From CBDDLD01 sp965250025 (lineage in GTDB: Bacteria; Bacteroidota; Bacteroidia; Flavobacteriales; Flavobacteriaceae): a stretch of DNA of 64,000 bases. Below the pieces are notes generated by a model, which was given only the letters and a program-made list of their open reading frames with translations, was not told where the DNA came from and made no database searches. This document shows, piece by piece, positions 7,492 through 16,330 of this stretch (the stretch's first letter is position 1; the number at the start of each line of letters is the position of its first letter). The translations under genes and the position numbers were made by a program. The stretch covers positions 3,286,001 to 3,350,000 of the forward strand of contig OZ252283.1 of the NCBI GenBank assembly GCA_965250025.1. Reading direction: 5' to 3'.

Positions 7492-10410
7492 TTACGGTTT
7501 TTTGAAATCGGAAGGAGCTACTCCATATTGTTTTTTAAAACACCTGGTGAAGTACGAGGGGTTATTAAACCCAACCTTGTAAGCTATTTCAGAAATATTA
7601 ATCTCTGTAGCTTTCTTTAGCAATTGCGCTGCAAGATTTAAGCGTTGATTTCTTATAAACTCTGTAGCACTTTGACCCGTGAGTGCTTTTAATTTTCTAT
7701 GAAGTTGCATTCTACTCATACCCAATAAATCTGCAAACTGCGACACATCAAATTCCACTTCTACCAAATGTGTATCCATAACACTTTGTAACTTATCAAG
7801 AAACTTCATATCCGTTGAATTCAACTTGATATCATTAGGCAATAAAACAACCTCCTGGCTATAACGTTCTTGTAGTTTTTTACGTGAATCTATTAGGTTC
7901 TGTATGGTCTTTTTTAATATCGCCATATTAAATGGCTTTGTTATGTATGCATCTGCTCCTGTCTCTAGCCCTATAAGTTCATTTTCATCACCAGCTTTTG
8001 CGGTTAGCATAATGATGGGGATATGAGAAGTGATTTCTGTGGTTTTACAATGTTTTGTTAGTTTAAGTCCATCACCATTTTCCATCATCAAATCAGTTAT
8101 AATAAGATCTGGCACAACCTCAGTAGCTTTATCAAATCCTGAATTCCCATTTTCTGAAGTCACTATTTTATAATAATCTTCAAGTAATGAAGCTAAATAT
8201 TTTCGAAGGTCACTATTATCATCTACAATAAGAAGTACTGGAAGATCATTTTCTGAAACATCTTGTAAAGTATCAATACGGTTGTCATTTTCGATTTCGT
8301 AACCATCATCTATTTTTACGGAATCAATGGGTTCTTTCCTTTTATGTATTTCTGAATTTTTGAAGGATTTTTTAGAAACTGGCAACTCTACATTGAAAAA
8401 TACTTCATTGTTGGTACTTTCAACTTCTATTTTTCCTTTATGTAATAATACTAACTCTTTTGTAAGAGCTAAACCAATACCTGTTCCTACATTATTATCA
8501 CTTGTACTGTAAAAGCGTTCAAAGAGTTTATGGATTTGGTGTGAACTCAAAGAACTCCCTGTATTCGATACGGTAATAAACAACCGTTCTTCTTTTACAG
8601 TAGCTTTAACATTAATACATTCCCCTTGTGAACTATGTTTTATCGCATTGTCAACAAGATTTGTAATCACTCTTTCAATAATATCCGTATCGTACCAGTA
8701 CTCACTATGATCTTTAAGAGTTATTTCCGTAGTGTATTGCTGATCGTTGGACTCTGCAAGAAATGTAAATGCGTCAAGGTTAGAATGAAATAGTCTCTTA
8801 AGATTCCCTTTATCAATCATAAGCTTTCTATTTCCCGATTCTAATTTAGAAAGGTTTAAAAGTTGATCCACCAACTTGACTAAGCGTTCAGAATTTTTTT
8901 TGGCTATTTTAAGGTTTCGTTTTTCTTTATTGCTCAACTGCTCTTTTTGCAATTGCTCTTCTAGAGGTCCTGAAATTAAAGTTAATGGTGTTCTAAATTC
9001 ATGAGAAATATTAGCAAAAAAAGATGACTTTACAGTGTCTAACTCTTTTAATTTATCATTGGTCTTTTTTCTATTTCTAAATCCTAAAAATAAAAATATT
9101 CCGATAGCAGAAGTTAACCCAATACCTGCCAAATATATGTTACGTTGATTTATTTTTTGTTGTGCTATTATCTTATTATTTGCTTTTAACAAAGTGATTT
9201 CCTGTTCTCGTTTATCCGTTTGATACTTGGTTTCCAGTTCTCTTGTTTGTTCTTCTACTTTGTTAGCGTCATATGCCTTCTTTTTATCAATGAAAATTTC
9301 ATAAAGCTTTGTCACTTCATTCAGATCAGAGATTTTTTTATTGACCTCAATCAGTGATTCAATTATATCCAATTCCTTTTTGTAACGTTTAGAATTGCTA
9401 TAAAATTCAAGGGCCTCTTTGTAATACTTTATAGATTTTTTATAGTCTTTAGATTCAAAATAAAAATAGCCCAGATAATCTTTAGAACGTCCTATCAGGA
9501 TTTTAGAATTTATTTTTTTAGCATATTCATAGTATTTTAAATAATCCTTTTCTGCTTTTTTAAAGTCTTTCATTTTTACATACCCATATCCCCTTACAAT
9601 TAAAGCATAGGTATATGACTGAAAGTCTCCACTATGTTTTTGATAATCGACAGATTGATTAAGTAATTCTATGGCCTCATTATATTGCTCCATTGAAATA
9701 TAGGCTTGTGCTATGGCTACATTTACTTCATGATATCCCTGTTCATTTTTTATTTTTTCATAGATATCTCTTGATTTTAAATAGTATTCAAGCGCTTTAT
9801 CATAACCAGATGCTATTCTTACTGAATACCCTATAAAGTTTAAAGCTTTAGCTCTACTATTACTGAATTTTAATTTTGGATCCGTGCTTAGTATAGAATC
9901 TGATTTTGAATAAAATTCAAAAGCTTTAATATAATTTTGTTCATAAAACCAAAAATTCCCTGTTGCAGTATAAACATTAGATATTTGAGACTTTTTAGTT
10001 TTATCATTAATGAGAAGTTTTGCTTTATCTAAATAATAGATCGCAGAATCCCTATTGTCATCTTGCCTGAATATACTGGCTAAGCTAGTAGCAATATTAA
10101 TTTTCCTATTCGGGTTTTTTATTAAATGAAATACGCTATGGTGGTAAAATCTCGCGGAATCTGGTTCTCCTAAACTTCTTTTGATTAATGAAATCTCATT
10201 AGTTGCTGTATAAAATCCATGTTCATTATTGCGATCTAAAGCGACATTTAATGCTTTTCTTAAATCTTTTAGTTTTGCTATTGTATCCGTCTTAGCGGTT
10301 GCTTTTTCAACTAGCTTAGAGATATAAATAGAATCATTACTTATTGATCCTTGTGAAGAAGAATTATGAGAAATTAGCAGTAATACTATAACTGTTAAAG
10401 TGTATCGCAT
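7492..10410 (-). CDS. Hybrid two-component system protein (TPR sensor, HK, REC, AraC)
   Basis: I chose the ATG at 10410 (MRYTLTVIVLLLISHNSSSQ, signal peptide) over a TTG nine bases upstream. Order by residue: signal peptide 1-20, periplasmic TPR-type helical repeats about 60-370, coiled-coil to 415, membrane helix about 424-444, HisKA with phospho-acceptor His470 (NISHEFRTPLT), HATPase with NLVDNAIKHS and GTGIGLAL, receiver domain with Asp773 (LIITDLMM) and Lys in ITKPF, and a C-terminal AraC-type pair of helix-turn-helices (IAYKVGFNNPSYFTRCFKK). All modules of a one-protein hybrid two-component system are present. Classical members that control polysaccharide use carry a beta-propeller sensor; this one has TPRs instead. 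It is adjacent to BspA lipoprotein genes that may be its target, and sites related to theirs lie upstream of its own start. Confidence 0.92.
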   Translation of the reverse strand: MRYTLTVIVLLLISHNSSSQGSISNDSIYISKLVEKATAKTDTIAKLKDLRKALNVALDRNNEHGFYTATNEISLIKRSLGEPDSARFYHHSVFHLIKNPNRKINIATSLASIFRQDDNRDSAIYYLDKAKLLINDKTKKSQISNVYTATGNFWFYEQNYIKAFEFYSKSDSILSTDPKLKFSNSRAKALNFIGYSVRIASGYDKALEYYLKSRDIYEKIKNEQGYHEVNVAIAQAYISMEQYNEAIELLNQSVDYQKHSGDFQSYTYALIVRGYGYVKMKDFKKAEKDYLKYYEYAKKINSKILIGRSKDYLGYFYFESKDYKKSIKYYKEALEFYSNSKRYKKELDIIESLIEVNKKISDLNEVTKLYEIFIDKKKAYDANKVEEQTRELETKYQTDKREQEITLLKANNKIIAQQKINQRNIYLAGIGLTSAIGIFLFLGFRNRKKTNDKLKELDTVKSSFFANISHEFRTPLTLISGPLEEQLQKEQLSNKEKRNLKIAKKNSERLVKLVDQLLNLSKLESGNRKLMIDKGNLKRLFHSNLDAFTFLAESNDQQYTTEITLKDHSEYWYDTDIIERVITNLVDNAIKHSSQGECINVKATVKEERLFITVSNTGSSLSSHQIHKLFERFYSTSDNNVGTGIGLALTKELVLLHKGKIEVESTNNEVFFNVELPVSKKSFKNSEIHKRKEPIDSVKIDDGYEIENDNRIDTLQDVSENDLPVLLIVDDNSDLRKYLASLLEDYYKIVTSENGNSGFDKATEVVPDLIITDLMMENGDGLKLTKHCKTTEITSHIPIIMLTAKAGDENELIGLETGADAYITKPFNMAILKKTIQNLIDSRKKLQERYSQEVVLLPNDIKLNSTDMKFLDKLQSVMDTHLVEVEFDVSQFADLLGMSRMQLHRKLKALTGQSATEFIRNQRLNLAAQLLKKATEINISEIAYKVGFNNPSYFTRCFKKQYGVAPSDFKKP

Positions 10411-10891
10411 TGTGGTCAAATATTTTAATTTTTACATTATAAAGCTTAATCTGTTATACATGGATTTAACGTCATAATGAACATGTATTAAGTATTGGTT
10501 GGCGTTTTAATATTGCCCTAACCAATGTTACAATGTTACCATAACTTTTTAAAGTACAGTGATATAAATGTAACAAATGTCCGTTACAAATGTTCAATAA
10601 TACCTTTTAACTGATCGTGTTTCTAGGATTTTACTATTCTCCTCTATTGTAGAATTGAAAAAACGAATTTACTTTAAGGTTACTTTGTTCAAACCGTCTA
10701 AAATTAGTTCGAGGTAACTTACATCAATCGTTTGCTTACTTAAGGAGGTTGATGCTGAAAATTCCTATTTAGAGGAGTAACATCAATCATTTAAAAAATA
10801 TATTACAAAACAATAAATGATTGGCCAGTTAGAACTATGGATTAAAAATAGCCCCAATGCAAAAATTTTGCTTATTCTTTATAGTTTTATG
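10411..10891. other. Intergenic region with TGTAAC-type sites
   Basis: No gene is seen. The hybrid-regulator-proximal half carries a cluster of TGTAAC/GTTACA half-sites (listed separately). The other half has an imperfect direct repeat ACATCAATC at 10721 and 10780 and a 10-bp inverted repeat CAATCATTTA (10784-10793) / TAAATGATTG (10814-10823). The latter lies downstream of the LytTR gene but has no T tract on the minus strand, so I do not call it a terminator. Confidence 0.5.
10523..10592. promoter_or_regulatory. Cluster of TGTAAC/GTTACA half-sites upstream of hybrid regulator
   Basis: CAATGTTAC is repeated in tandem at 10523-10531 and 10531-10539. Further along, TGTAAC (10569-10574) and GTTACA (10583-10588) form an inverted pair with an 8-base spacer, and ATGTAACAA at 10568-10576 is the same nonamer as in the repeats upstream of the BspA operon. 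It lies 110-180 bases upstream of the regulator start and would fit autoregulation. Inferred from motif sharing only. Confidence 0.45.
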
Positions 10892-11620
10892 TTAGAAGCT
10901 TAGCTGCTCTTTAAAGATGTAGGATTGCCTTCTGGAGATTTCAATTTCTTCTCCGGAATTCATTTCTATTTTCAACTTGCCATTGAACCAAGAAATAACT
11001 TTTTTAACGTGATTGATATTGATTATTTGTTGTCGATTTGCTCTAAAAAAAACATCTGAGGGAAGCTTCTCTTCAATTTGAGCTAACGATTTATAAATTA
11101 AAGGTTTATTATTGTCAAAAAAGACACGTGTATAATTACCTACAATTTCAAAAAGTGTGATATCATTAATTTTAACCAGCCAACATTTCTCCCCATCTTT
11201 AATAAAAATCTGCTTATCTAAACTCAATCCTTTTACCTCATCACTTGTTACTGGTCTGGAATTATTTTTTTCAATAAGTTTAGCGACAGAAGTAGAGAAT
11301 CGTTTTTGGTTTATGGGTTTTAATAAATAATCGAACGCATTATACTCGAAAGATTTGATGGCAAATTCATCAAAAGCTGTTGTAAAAATGGTAGTTGGCA
11401 CATGGTCTAACATCTCTAAAAGCTCAAATCCGTCTTTTTCGGGCATGTTAATATCTAAAAAAAGTAAGTCAGGATTGGTTTTATTGATAAGTTTGTATCC
11501 ATCATCTACATTTCCTGCTTCACCAACAAGTTCTATTTCGCCATGCGCTTTCATAAGTTCTTTTAGCTCATTACGAGCTAAGCGAGAATCTTCTACAATG
11601 ACAGCTTTTAAGGTTATCAT
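10892..11620 (-). CDS. LytTR-family response regulator
   Basis: An N-terminal receiver domain with phospho-acceptor Asp56 (LLFLDINMPEKDG), the acidic pair near the start (VEDSR) and the conserved Lys in LLKPINQKR is followed from about residue 140 by a LytTR DNA-binding domain (LFEIVGNYTRVFF, then FFRANRQQIININHVKKV). This is the LytR/AgrA type, which binds short direct repeats by a beta-fold. Its start overlaps the stop of the LytS-like kinase gene by 4 bases, so the two form a coupled two-component system. The target is not evident; a small membrane protein gene precedes the kinase and could be regulated by or feed signal to it. Confidence 0.93.
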   Translation of the reverse strand: MITLKAVIVEDSRLARNELKELMKAHGEIELVGEAGNVDDGYKLINKTNPDLLFLDINMPEKDGFELLEMLDHVPTTIFTTAFDEFAIKSFEYNAFDYLLKPINQKRFSTSVAKLIEKNNSRPVTSDEVKGLSLDKQIFIKDGEKCWLVKINDITLFEIVGNYTRVFFDNNKPLIYKSLAQIEEKLPSDVFFRANRQQIININHVKKVISWFNGKLKIEMNSGEEIEISRRQSYIFKEQLSF

Positions 11621-12675
11621 ACCAACGGAATTTTAATAGTGGCAACCACTTGATTTTCTCTTTCTTTTAAAATAAATATAGCGTTTTGACCATATAATAA
11701 CTCAAGGCGTTTTTTTATATTTTGTATTCCCAATTGTGTACTATTCCGTGTTTGTTCTAACACTCCTGTATTGATGACTTCTATTATTAGTTGACTCTTC
11801 TTTATCATTGTTGTCAATTTCACTTTTCCTCCATCTTTAAGATTAGCTATACCATGTTTGAGTGCATTTTCTATCAGCATCTGAATAATCATTGGAGGAA
11901 TTTGTTTATCTAAAGATTCTTCATCAATATCTGTATCAAATTGCAAACGATCTTCAAATTGAATTTTAGAAATCGCAACATAATTTTCTACCATCTCCAA
12001 CTCGTCTTCTAACGAAATCGAATTAATATCATTCTTTGTTAAAGAATATCTCAGGGTTTCCGATAAGCTTGTTAACATGCTTCTTGCTCTGGAGACATCT
12101 TCTAACATTAACCCTCTAATGTTATTCAAACTATTGAACATAAAATGTGGGTTTATTTGCCCTTTTAATGTATTGAGTTGTGCTTCTTTTAAATTAGTTT
12201 CTAATTTTAATTGGTTTAATTTAATGGTATTAATGTAATGTATTTGCTTGAGTGTTAGAATAACAAATAACCAAACCAAATAATAGGCGAAAAAATGTGG
12301 CACATTGGTTAACTTCTCGACTAAAGTTAAATCAATATCTTTTTCATAGTAGTGCCTTGCTGGAATGCTTAACATTGGCCAAAGCAAAATATGGTAAAGC
12401 ACCTGAGTAATTATTAATACACCTATAAGTTTGTAAACATCTGTTTTGGTATAATTTCCTATTTCGAAATAATTTTCGATAAAATATAGGACAATAAACG
12501 ACAAAACAAACCCCAAAAAGCCACATAAAATGCCTTCTGAAAAAAGATAATACATACTATTAACAGATACGTCTTTTCCGAAAGGAATCTTATGAAAAGT
12601 AAGCATTAACAATGCAAATGCGATCCATCCGATAAAATTTAAAACCCAATACTTATAGCTAGTTAAAAATTTCAT
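11617..12675 (-). CDS. LytS/YehU-type membrane sensor histidine kinase
   Basis: Four predicted membrane helices in the first 140 residues, with no periplasmic domain, lead into a short coiled coil and the His_kinase family core: INPHFMFNSLNNIRG carries the phospho-acceptor His, and MLIENALKHGI is the N-box of the ATPase domain, with GIQNIKKRL near the end. This core is that of the LytS/YehU family, which pairs with LytTR regulators; the partner gene starts 4 bases before this stop. The ligand or signal is unknown. The C-terminal ATPase domain is short, as usual in this family. Confidence 0.92.
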   Translation of the reverse strand: MKFLTSYKYWVLNFIGWIAFALLMLTFHKIPFGKDVSVNSMYYLFSEGILCGFLGFVLSFIVLYFIENYFEIGNYTKTDVYKLIGVLIITQVLYHILLWPMLSIPARHYYEKDIDLTLVEKLTNVPHFFAYYLVWLFVILTLKQIHYINTIKLNQLKLETNLKEAQLNTLKGQINPHFMFNSLNNIRGLMLEDVSRARSMLTSLSETLRYSLTKNDINSISLEDELEMVENYVAISKIQFEDRLQFDTDIDEESLDKQIPPMIIQMLIENALKHGIANLKDGGKVKLTTMIKKSQLIIEVINTGVLEQTRNSTQLGIQNIKKRLELLYGQNAIFILKERENQVVATIKIPLV

Positions 12676-12718
12676 TATCTTTTTGATTATGCATTAATTA
12701 ATCGCAATATAATAGGAT

Positions 12719-13237
12719 TTAGTTTTTACGAAACCGTAATTCATCCTTTATTGTTTCCTCTAACAATGATATTTCCCTGTCTGATCTTTGATAGGCCATA
12801 TTGCCAAATATATACACTACAGCAATATAAAATATAATAGCTATTATACCTGTAATATTAGACTTAAAATGCGTTGCCGCAGAAGGGGTTAAGGTTATTA
12901 TCCAAAACGCCATAAAATACATTTCATATTTCTTGCGATTAGCCATATAGGTTTTTAGTTTTGAAATACTAGATATTAAAGAGGTTTGTGTGTATGATTT
13001 TTGCTTTATTGCTTTAATCGATAAAAACTTTTCTCTAAAAAATAGTATTGCTAAAGCTCCAATTAATAAAATCATAACGTACGTCGTATTATCTCTTGAA
13101 AAATAAACCAAAATTAATGATACAGCTATTAAAATAAGCGTTGATACTCTGGCCATTTTTGCGCCTAATAATAGCTTTTCAAATTTTGCAGATTGTACCT
13201 CAAATGTATTTTGTCTTTTGATGTTTGACTTTTCCAT
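12719..13237 (-). CDS. Four-helix membrane protein, unknown function
   Basis: A charged N-terminal 28 residues precede two hydrophobic helices (about 32-50 and 53-67), a basic cytoplasmic loop (KAIKQKSYTQTS...NRKKYEMYF) and two further helices (about 108-123 and 128-150), ending in an acidic/basic tail (REISLLEETIKDELRF). No family recognised. It lies 43 bases upstream of the LytS-like kinase gene in the same direction and is probably the first gene of that three-gene unit, which hints at a role in sensing or as a target of the pair. Confidence 0.6.
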   Translation of the reverse strand: MEKSNIKRQNTFEVQSAKFEKLLLGAKMARVSTLILIAVSLILVYFSRDNTTYVMILLIGALAILFFREKFLSIKAIKQKSYTQTSLISSISKLKTYMANRKKYEMYFMAFWIITLTPSAATHFKSNITGIIAIIFYIAVVYIFGNMAYQRSDREISLLEETIKDELRFRKN

Positions 13238-13423
13238 AAGTGATGTTTTTAATGGATTTAACTTAATACTACTTCAATGATATACATTAATGTTATTTTA
13301 ACTAAATTGATCATAGTACTGCTCGTTTTTTGATTAATAAAACTGTTCGTATTTAATTGATAGTATAAATATATGACGGTGTCTTATTATTTAAATCAGG
13401 AATATGATGAGTGGTTTATTGTA

Positions 13424-13436
13424 TATGCTAAGCGGA
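13424..13436. repeat. TATGCTAAGCGGA repeat, copy 1
   Basis: The 13-mer TATGCTAAGCGGA here recurs at 15884-15896, so the two copies flank the S9 peptidase gene. Both are preceded by a related GGTTTATT/GGTTATT stretch, extending the similarity to about 25 bases. Meaning unknown. Confidence 0.5.
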
Positions 13437-13454
13437 AATATTGCTTTTAAATGG

Positions 13455-13492
13455 AAAAAGACCTTTAGAGGTTCTCTCTGAAAGGTCTTTTT
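13455..13492 (-). terminator. Intrinsic terminator after S9 peptidase gene
   Basis: AAAAAGACCTTT (13455-13466) and AAAGGTCTTTTT (13481-13492) form a 12-bp stem with a 14-base loop, 23 bases past the stop of the peptidase gene; on the minus strand it ends in a run of T. Confidence 0.8.
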
Positions 13493-13514
13493 ATGTGTTG
13501 ATTTGAGACGGTAA

Positions 13515-15794
13515 CTATTTTAAGTGTTGTGCAAAGAACCCTAACATCACTTTATACAACTCTATTCTATTTTTTTCATGTGCAAAGCCATGACCTTCAT
13601 CATATTTTACCATGTAAGGCACATCTATATTTCTTGCTCTCATGTTTTTTACAACCTGATCTGATTCATCAATATTCACTCTAGGGTCATTAGCTCCCTG
13701 AACTACTAAAAGAGGTTTTGTAATTTTATCTACATGTAAGGCTGGTGATACCGCTTCCATGATTTTTTTATCAGTTTCATCTTCAGGATTATACCATTGT
13801 TCATTAAACTGAGCCATGTAAGGCTTCCAATATTCTGGGAAGGATTTAAAAAATGTAAATAAGTTACTCACACCTACATAATCAATACCACAGGTATACA
13901 AATCTGGTGTTTTAACAAGACTCCCCAATGTTGCCAAACCACCATAGCTTGCGCCAAAAATTGCAATTTTATTGTTATCTATAAAATCTAAGGTTTTAGC
14001 ATAAGTTACTGCATCTTCTAAATCATTAAGCATTTTTCTCCCTACTTGCTTATTTCCTTTTAAGAAAAAATCTTTGCCATAACCTCCAGAACCTCTGTAA
14101 TTAACTTGTAACGTTGCATATCCTCTACTTGCAAATAACTGCGTTTCCGGATTAAAGCCCCAATAATCTCTTACACCATAAGGTCCACCATGTGGATTTA
14201 CAATTAATGGTACTTTTTCTCCTTTTTTTACAGTATTAGGAATTGTTAAATAACCATAAATTTTCAAACCATCTCTAGATGTAAAATTAACAGATTTCAT
14301 TTCTGCCATATCTTCTTCATGCAATTGTGGCATTAAATCTAGTATTTTATTAAATTCATCGCTCTTTACATCATAAGTATAGTACGTTCCATATAGCTTA
14401 TCACTACGTAACATAATTAAGTATTTATCTTCATCATCTGTTTTATCAACGATTGAGAACTCTTTATCTTTAAATTGCTTTTTAAGCTTTTTATTGAGCT
14501 TTTTATAATACTTACTCACTGGTACAATATGAGTTTTCTCGCCTATGTAGAAATAATAATCTACCTCATAACCTCTTTTTCGTGACCTACTTAAACCGCC
14601 TACATCAAAAGTAGGGTTACTGTAGATTTTCTCTATAATCTTCTTTTTCGCTAAATCATAAAGCACCAACTCATTAGTGTTATTTTCTAAATTAGTTAAT
14701 ACATAAGCATCGTGTTTGTATGGTGTATTATAATTAAACGCTATTAATGAAAATACATTCTTCCAATTGTTAGTTACTATCTCCTTAAACGGTTCATTTA
14801 AATCAGTTCTATAATACAATACATAGTCTACACCATTTTGTTGTTTTGTGTAAGCTCTTAAATTACCATCTTTATCAAATTCATAACTCGAAATTGGTGA
14901 TGATAAATCTTTATTTTCAAATAGTTTTTCCAATTCTCCTGTAACAATATTTATCTTATAAGGCTCAAACACTTGCTTGTTATCCTTATTCATTAAGATA
15001 ATAACATGGTCTGGCTGATCCTTTAAAAGATTAGAAAAACTAACTCTTACATCGTCAAAAGGTGTTAAGGCCTTTGGGTCGCTGCCATCTAAATTAGCAG
15101 CAAAAAGCTGATAATTTTCATTTCCGCCATTGTCCTTAATGTAAACAAGTCTATTGTCATTTGCCCAGCCATAGCCTCTTATCAGTTCTTCACTTTCTTT
15201 AACGGCAAGCATAACTTCTCCAGTTTCAGTGTTTTTTACGTACACATGATTTTTTCCGTCCGCATCTCTTTCCCTATAAGAAAAATACTTTCCTTTTGGT
15301 GAAAATTGAAATGCACTTGTGGCAGGGTTTTCAAAATAATCTTCTACTGAATACTTATAAGTACCTTTATCGTAAGAAGCTAATTTATCTAACGTTGCTT
15401 TAGAAGAAGGTAAAGAGGTATCTCCGGGCTTTGTTTTTATAATTTTTTTCAGGTTAAAAGCATAATCTTTCCCTAACTGAGAATAGGTGCCTTTTAGTGT
15501 TTCCCCTTCTAAAATACCAACATACTTAAGTTTAAATTTTGCCGATTCTATAGTTAATGTGTTATTCGTGAAAGTTGTTTTTTCTAATGCAATTCCGATT
15601 GCCCCTTGAGATGGCACATCAAAAGTCGACGAATAGGTTCCGTTGTCTTCTGATATGTTAAAGCCCATTTCAAGTTTCACGCCTTGGACATCTAATTCCC
15701 CTTTCCATGATCCTAAAATTTCTTGAGCAAAAACACTTATTGAAACCATAATGGCTAATAAGCTTATTATTAATTTTGAGTTCGTTTTTTTCAT
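13515..15794 (-). CDS. Secreted S9-family (prolyl oligopeptidase type) serine peptidase
   Basis: Signal peptide 1-23 (ending VFAQ). Residues about 25-120 form an extra beta-rich domain (LGSWKGELDVQGVKLEMGF, YSQLGKDYAFNL) of lipocalin-like look that is not part of the usual S9 enzyme. Then comes a beta-propeller region and the alpha/beta-hydrolase domain from about 500. The triad is visible: Ser616 in FGASYGG, Asp703 in GANDPR and His735 in DEGHGF, with the oxyanion motif HGGPYG upstream. These enzymes cleave short peptides after Pro or other residues in the periplasm. Monocistronic, with a strong terminator behind it and a 13-bp repeat on each side. Confidence 0.9.
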   Translation of the reverse strand: MKKTNSKLIISLLAIMVSISVFAQEILGSWKGELDVQGVKLEMGFNISEDNGTYSSTFDVPSQGAIGIALEKTTFTNNTLTIESAKFKLKYVGILEGETLKGTYSQLGKDYAFNLKKIIKTKPGDTSLPSSKATLDKLASYDKGTYKYSVEDYFENPATSAFQFSPKGKYFSYRERDADGKNHVYVKNTETGEVMLAVKESEELIRGYGWANDNRLVYIKDNGGNENYQLFAANLDGSDPKALTPFDDVRVSFSNLLKDQPDHVIILMNKDNKQVFEPYKINIVTGELEKLFENKDLSSPISSYEFDKDGNLRAYTKQQNGVDYVLYYRTDLNEPFKEIVTNNWKNVFSLIAFNYNTPYKHDAYVLTNLENNTNELVLYDLAKKKIIEKIYSNPTFDVGGLSRSRKRGYEVDYYFYIGEKTHIVPVSKYYKKLNKKLKKQFKDKEFSIVDKTDDEDKYLIMLRSDKLYGTYYTYDVKSDEFNKILDLMPQLHEEDMAEMKSVNFTSRDGLKIYGYLTIPNTVKKGEKVPLIVNPHGGPYGVRDYWGFNPETQLFASRGYATLQVNYRGSGGYGKDFFLKGNKQVGRKMLNDLEDAVTYAKTLDFIDNNKIAIFGASYGGLATLGSLVKTPDLYTCGIDYVGVSNLFTFFKSFPEYWKPYMAQFNEQWYNPEDETDKKIMEAVSPALHVDKITKPLLVVQGANDPRVNIDESDQVVKNMRARNIDVPYMVKYDEGHGFAHEKNRIELYKVMLGFFAQHLK

Positions 15795-15883
15795 GATGAG
15801 TGTTGTTTTAAAATTTCTGTTGCTGTAAAAATATACCTGAAGTTTTCAGTCTAAATTATAAATATGGCCAACGGTTATTAACT

Positions 15884-15896
15884 TATGCTAAGCGGA
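15884..15896. repeat. TATGCTAAGCGGA repeat, copy 2
   Basis: Exact copy of the 13-mer at 13424, 2.46 kb away and in the same orientation, about 90 bases upstream of the S9 peptidase start. Confidence 0.5.
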
Positions 15897-16032
15897 TATT
15901 TATTATGTAAAATGAAGTAAAGGATACTAAAACCATTTACTTCTTTACAACAACGGTTCAAGAAAAAGACCATTTGAAAGTTAAAAACAACTAAATCTTA
16001 TAAAAACTCCTATGGCTTGATGGCGAAATGAT

Positions 16033-16059
16033 AAAAAAGCCTCTTAAAGAGGCTTTTTT
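16033..16059 (-). terminator. Intrinsic terminator after propeller protein gene
   Basis: AAAAAAGCCTCTT / AAGAGGCTTTTTT is a 13-bp perfect stem with a one-base centre, flanked by A and T runs, so it can act in both directions. It lies 57 bases past the stop of the gene ending at 16116. Confidence 0.85.
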
Positions 16060-16105
16060 AAATTTGAGTACTGAATAGCACTTATATTTAATAAGATTTA
16101 TAAAT

Positions 16106-16330
16106 GTCTTATCGTTTATTCTTTTACAAACTTAATGGTGTTTCCATTTTCTAACTTTAGGAAGTAAACCCCTTGAACCAGATCTCGGACATTAATCTCT
16201 TGATGATCAGAAACAGAACCACGAGCGACTTGGGCACCCATTAAATTATAGATGATATAGTTTTCGTCTTCGATCCCACTAATTCGTATAGCTTCTTTTG
16301 CAGGATTAGGGTATAACTCTGTCTTTACAA
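16106..16330 (-). repeat. Sorting-domain DNA repeat, copy 2
   Basis: Partner of the segment at 2881-3110. Long identical runs (for example around the ...TTGATGATCAGAAACAG... stretch) are broken mostly at third-codon positions, and identity runs ten bases past the stop codon and ends within the variable body of the gene. Confidence 0.7.

Larger units (their letters stand above)
15795..16115. other. Intergenic region, no gene seen
   Basis: It contains the upstream sequence of the S9 peptidase gene, the second copy of the 13-mer TATGCTAAGCGGA (15884-15896) and the terminator of the propeller protein gene at 16033-16059. No consensus promoter or small gene was found. Confidence 0.5.

Noticed and set aside
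10784..10823. 10-bp inverted repeat as terminator of the LytTR gene
   Set aside because: Low GC stem, 20-base loop and no T tract on the minus strand.
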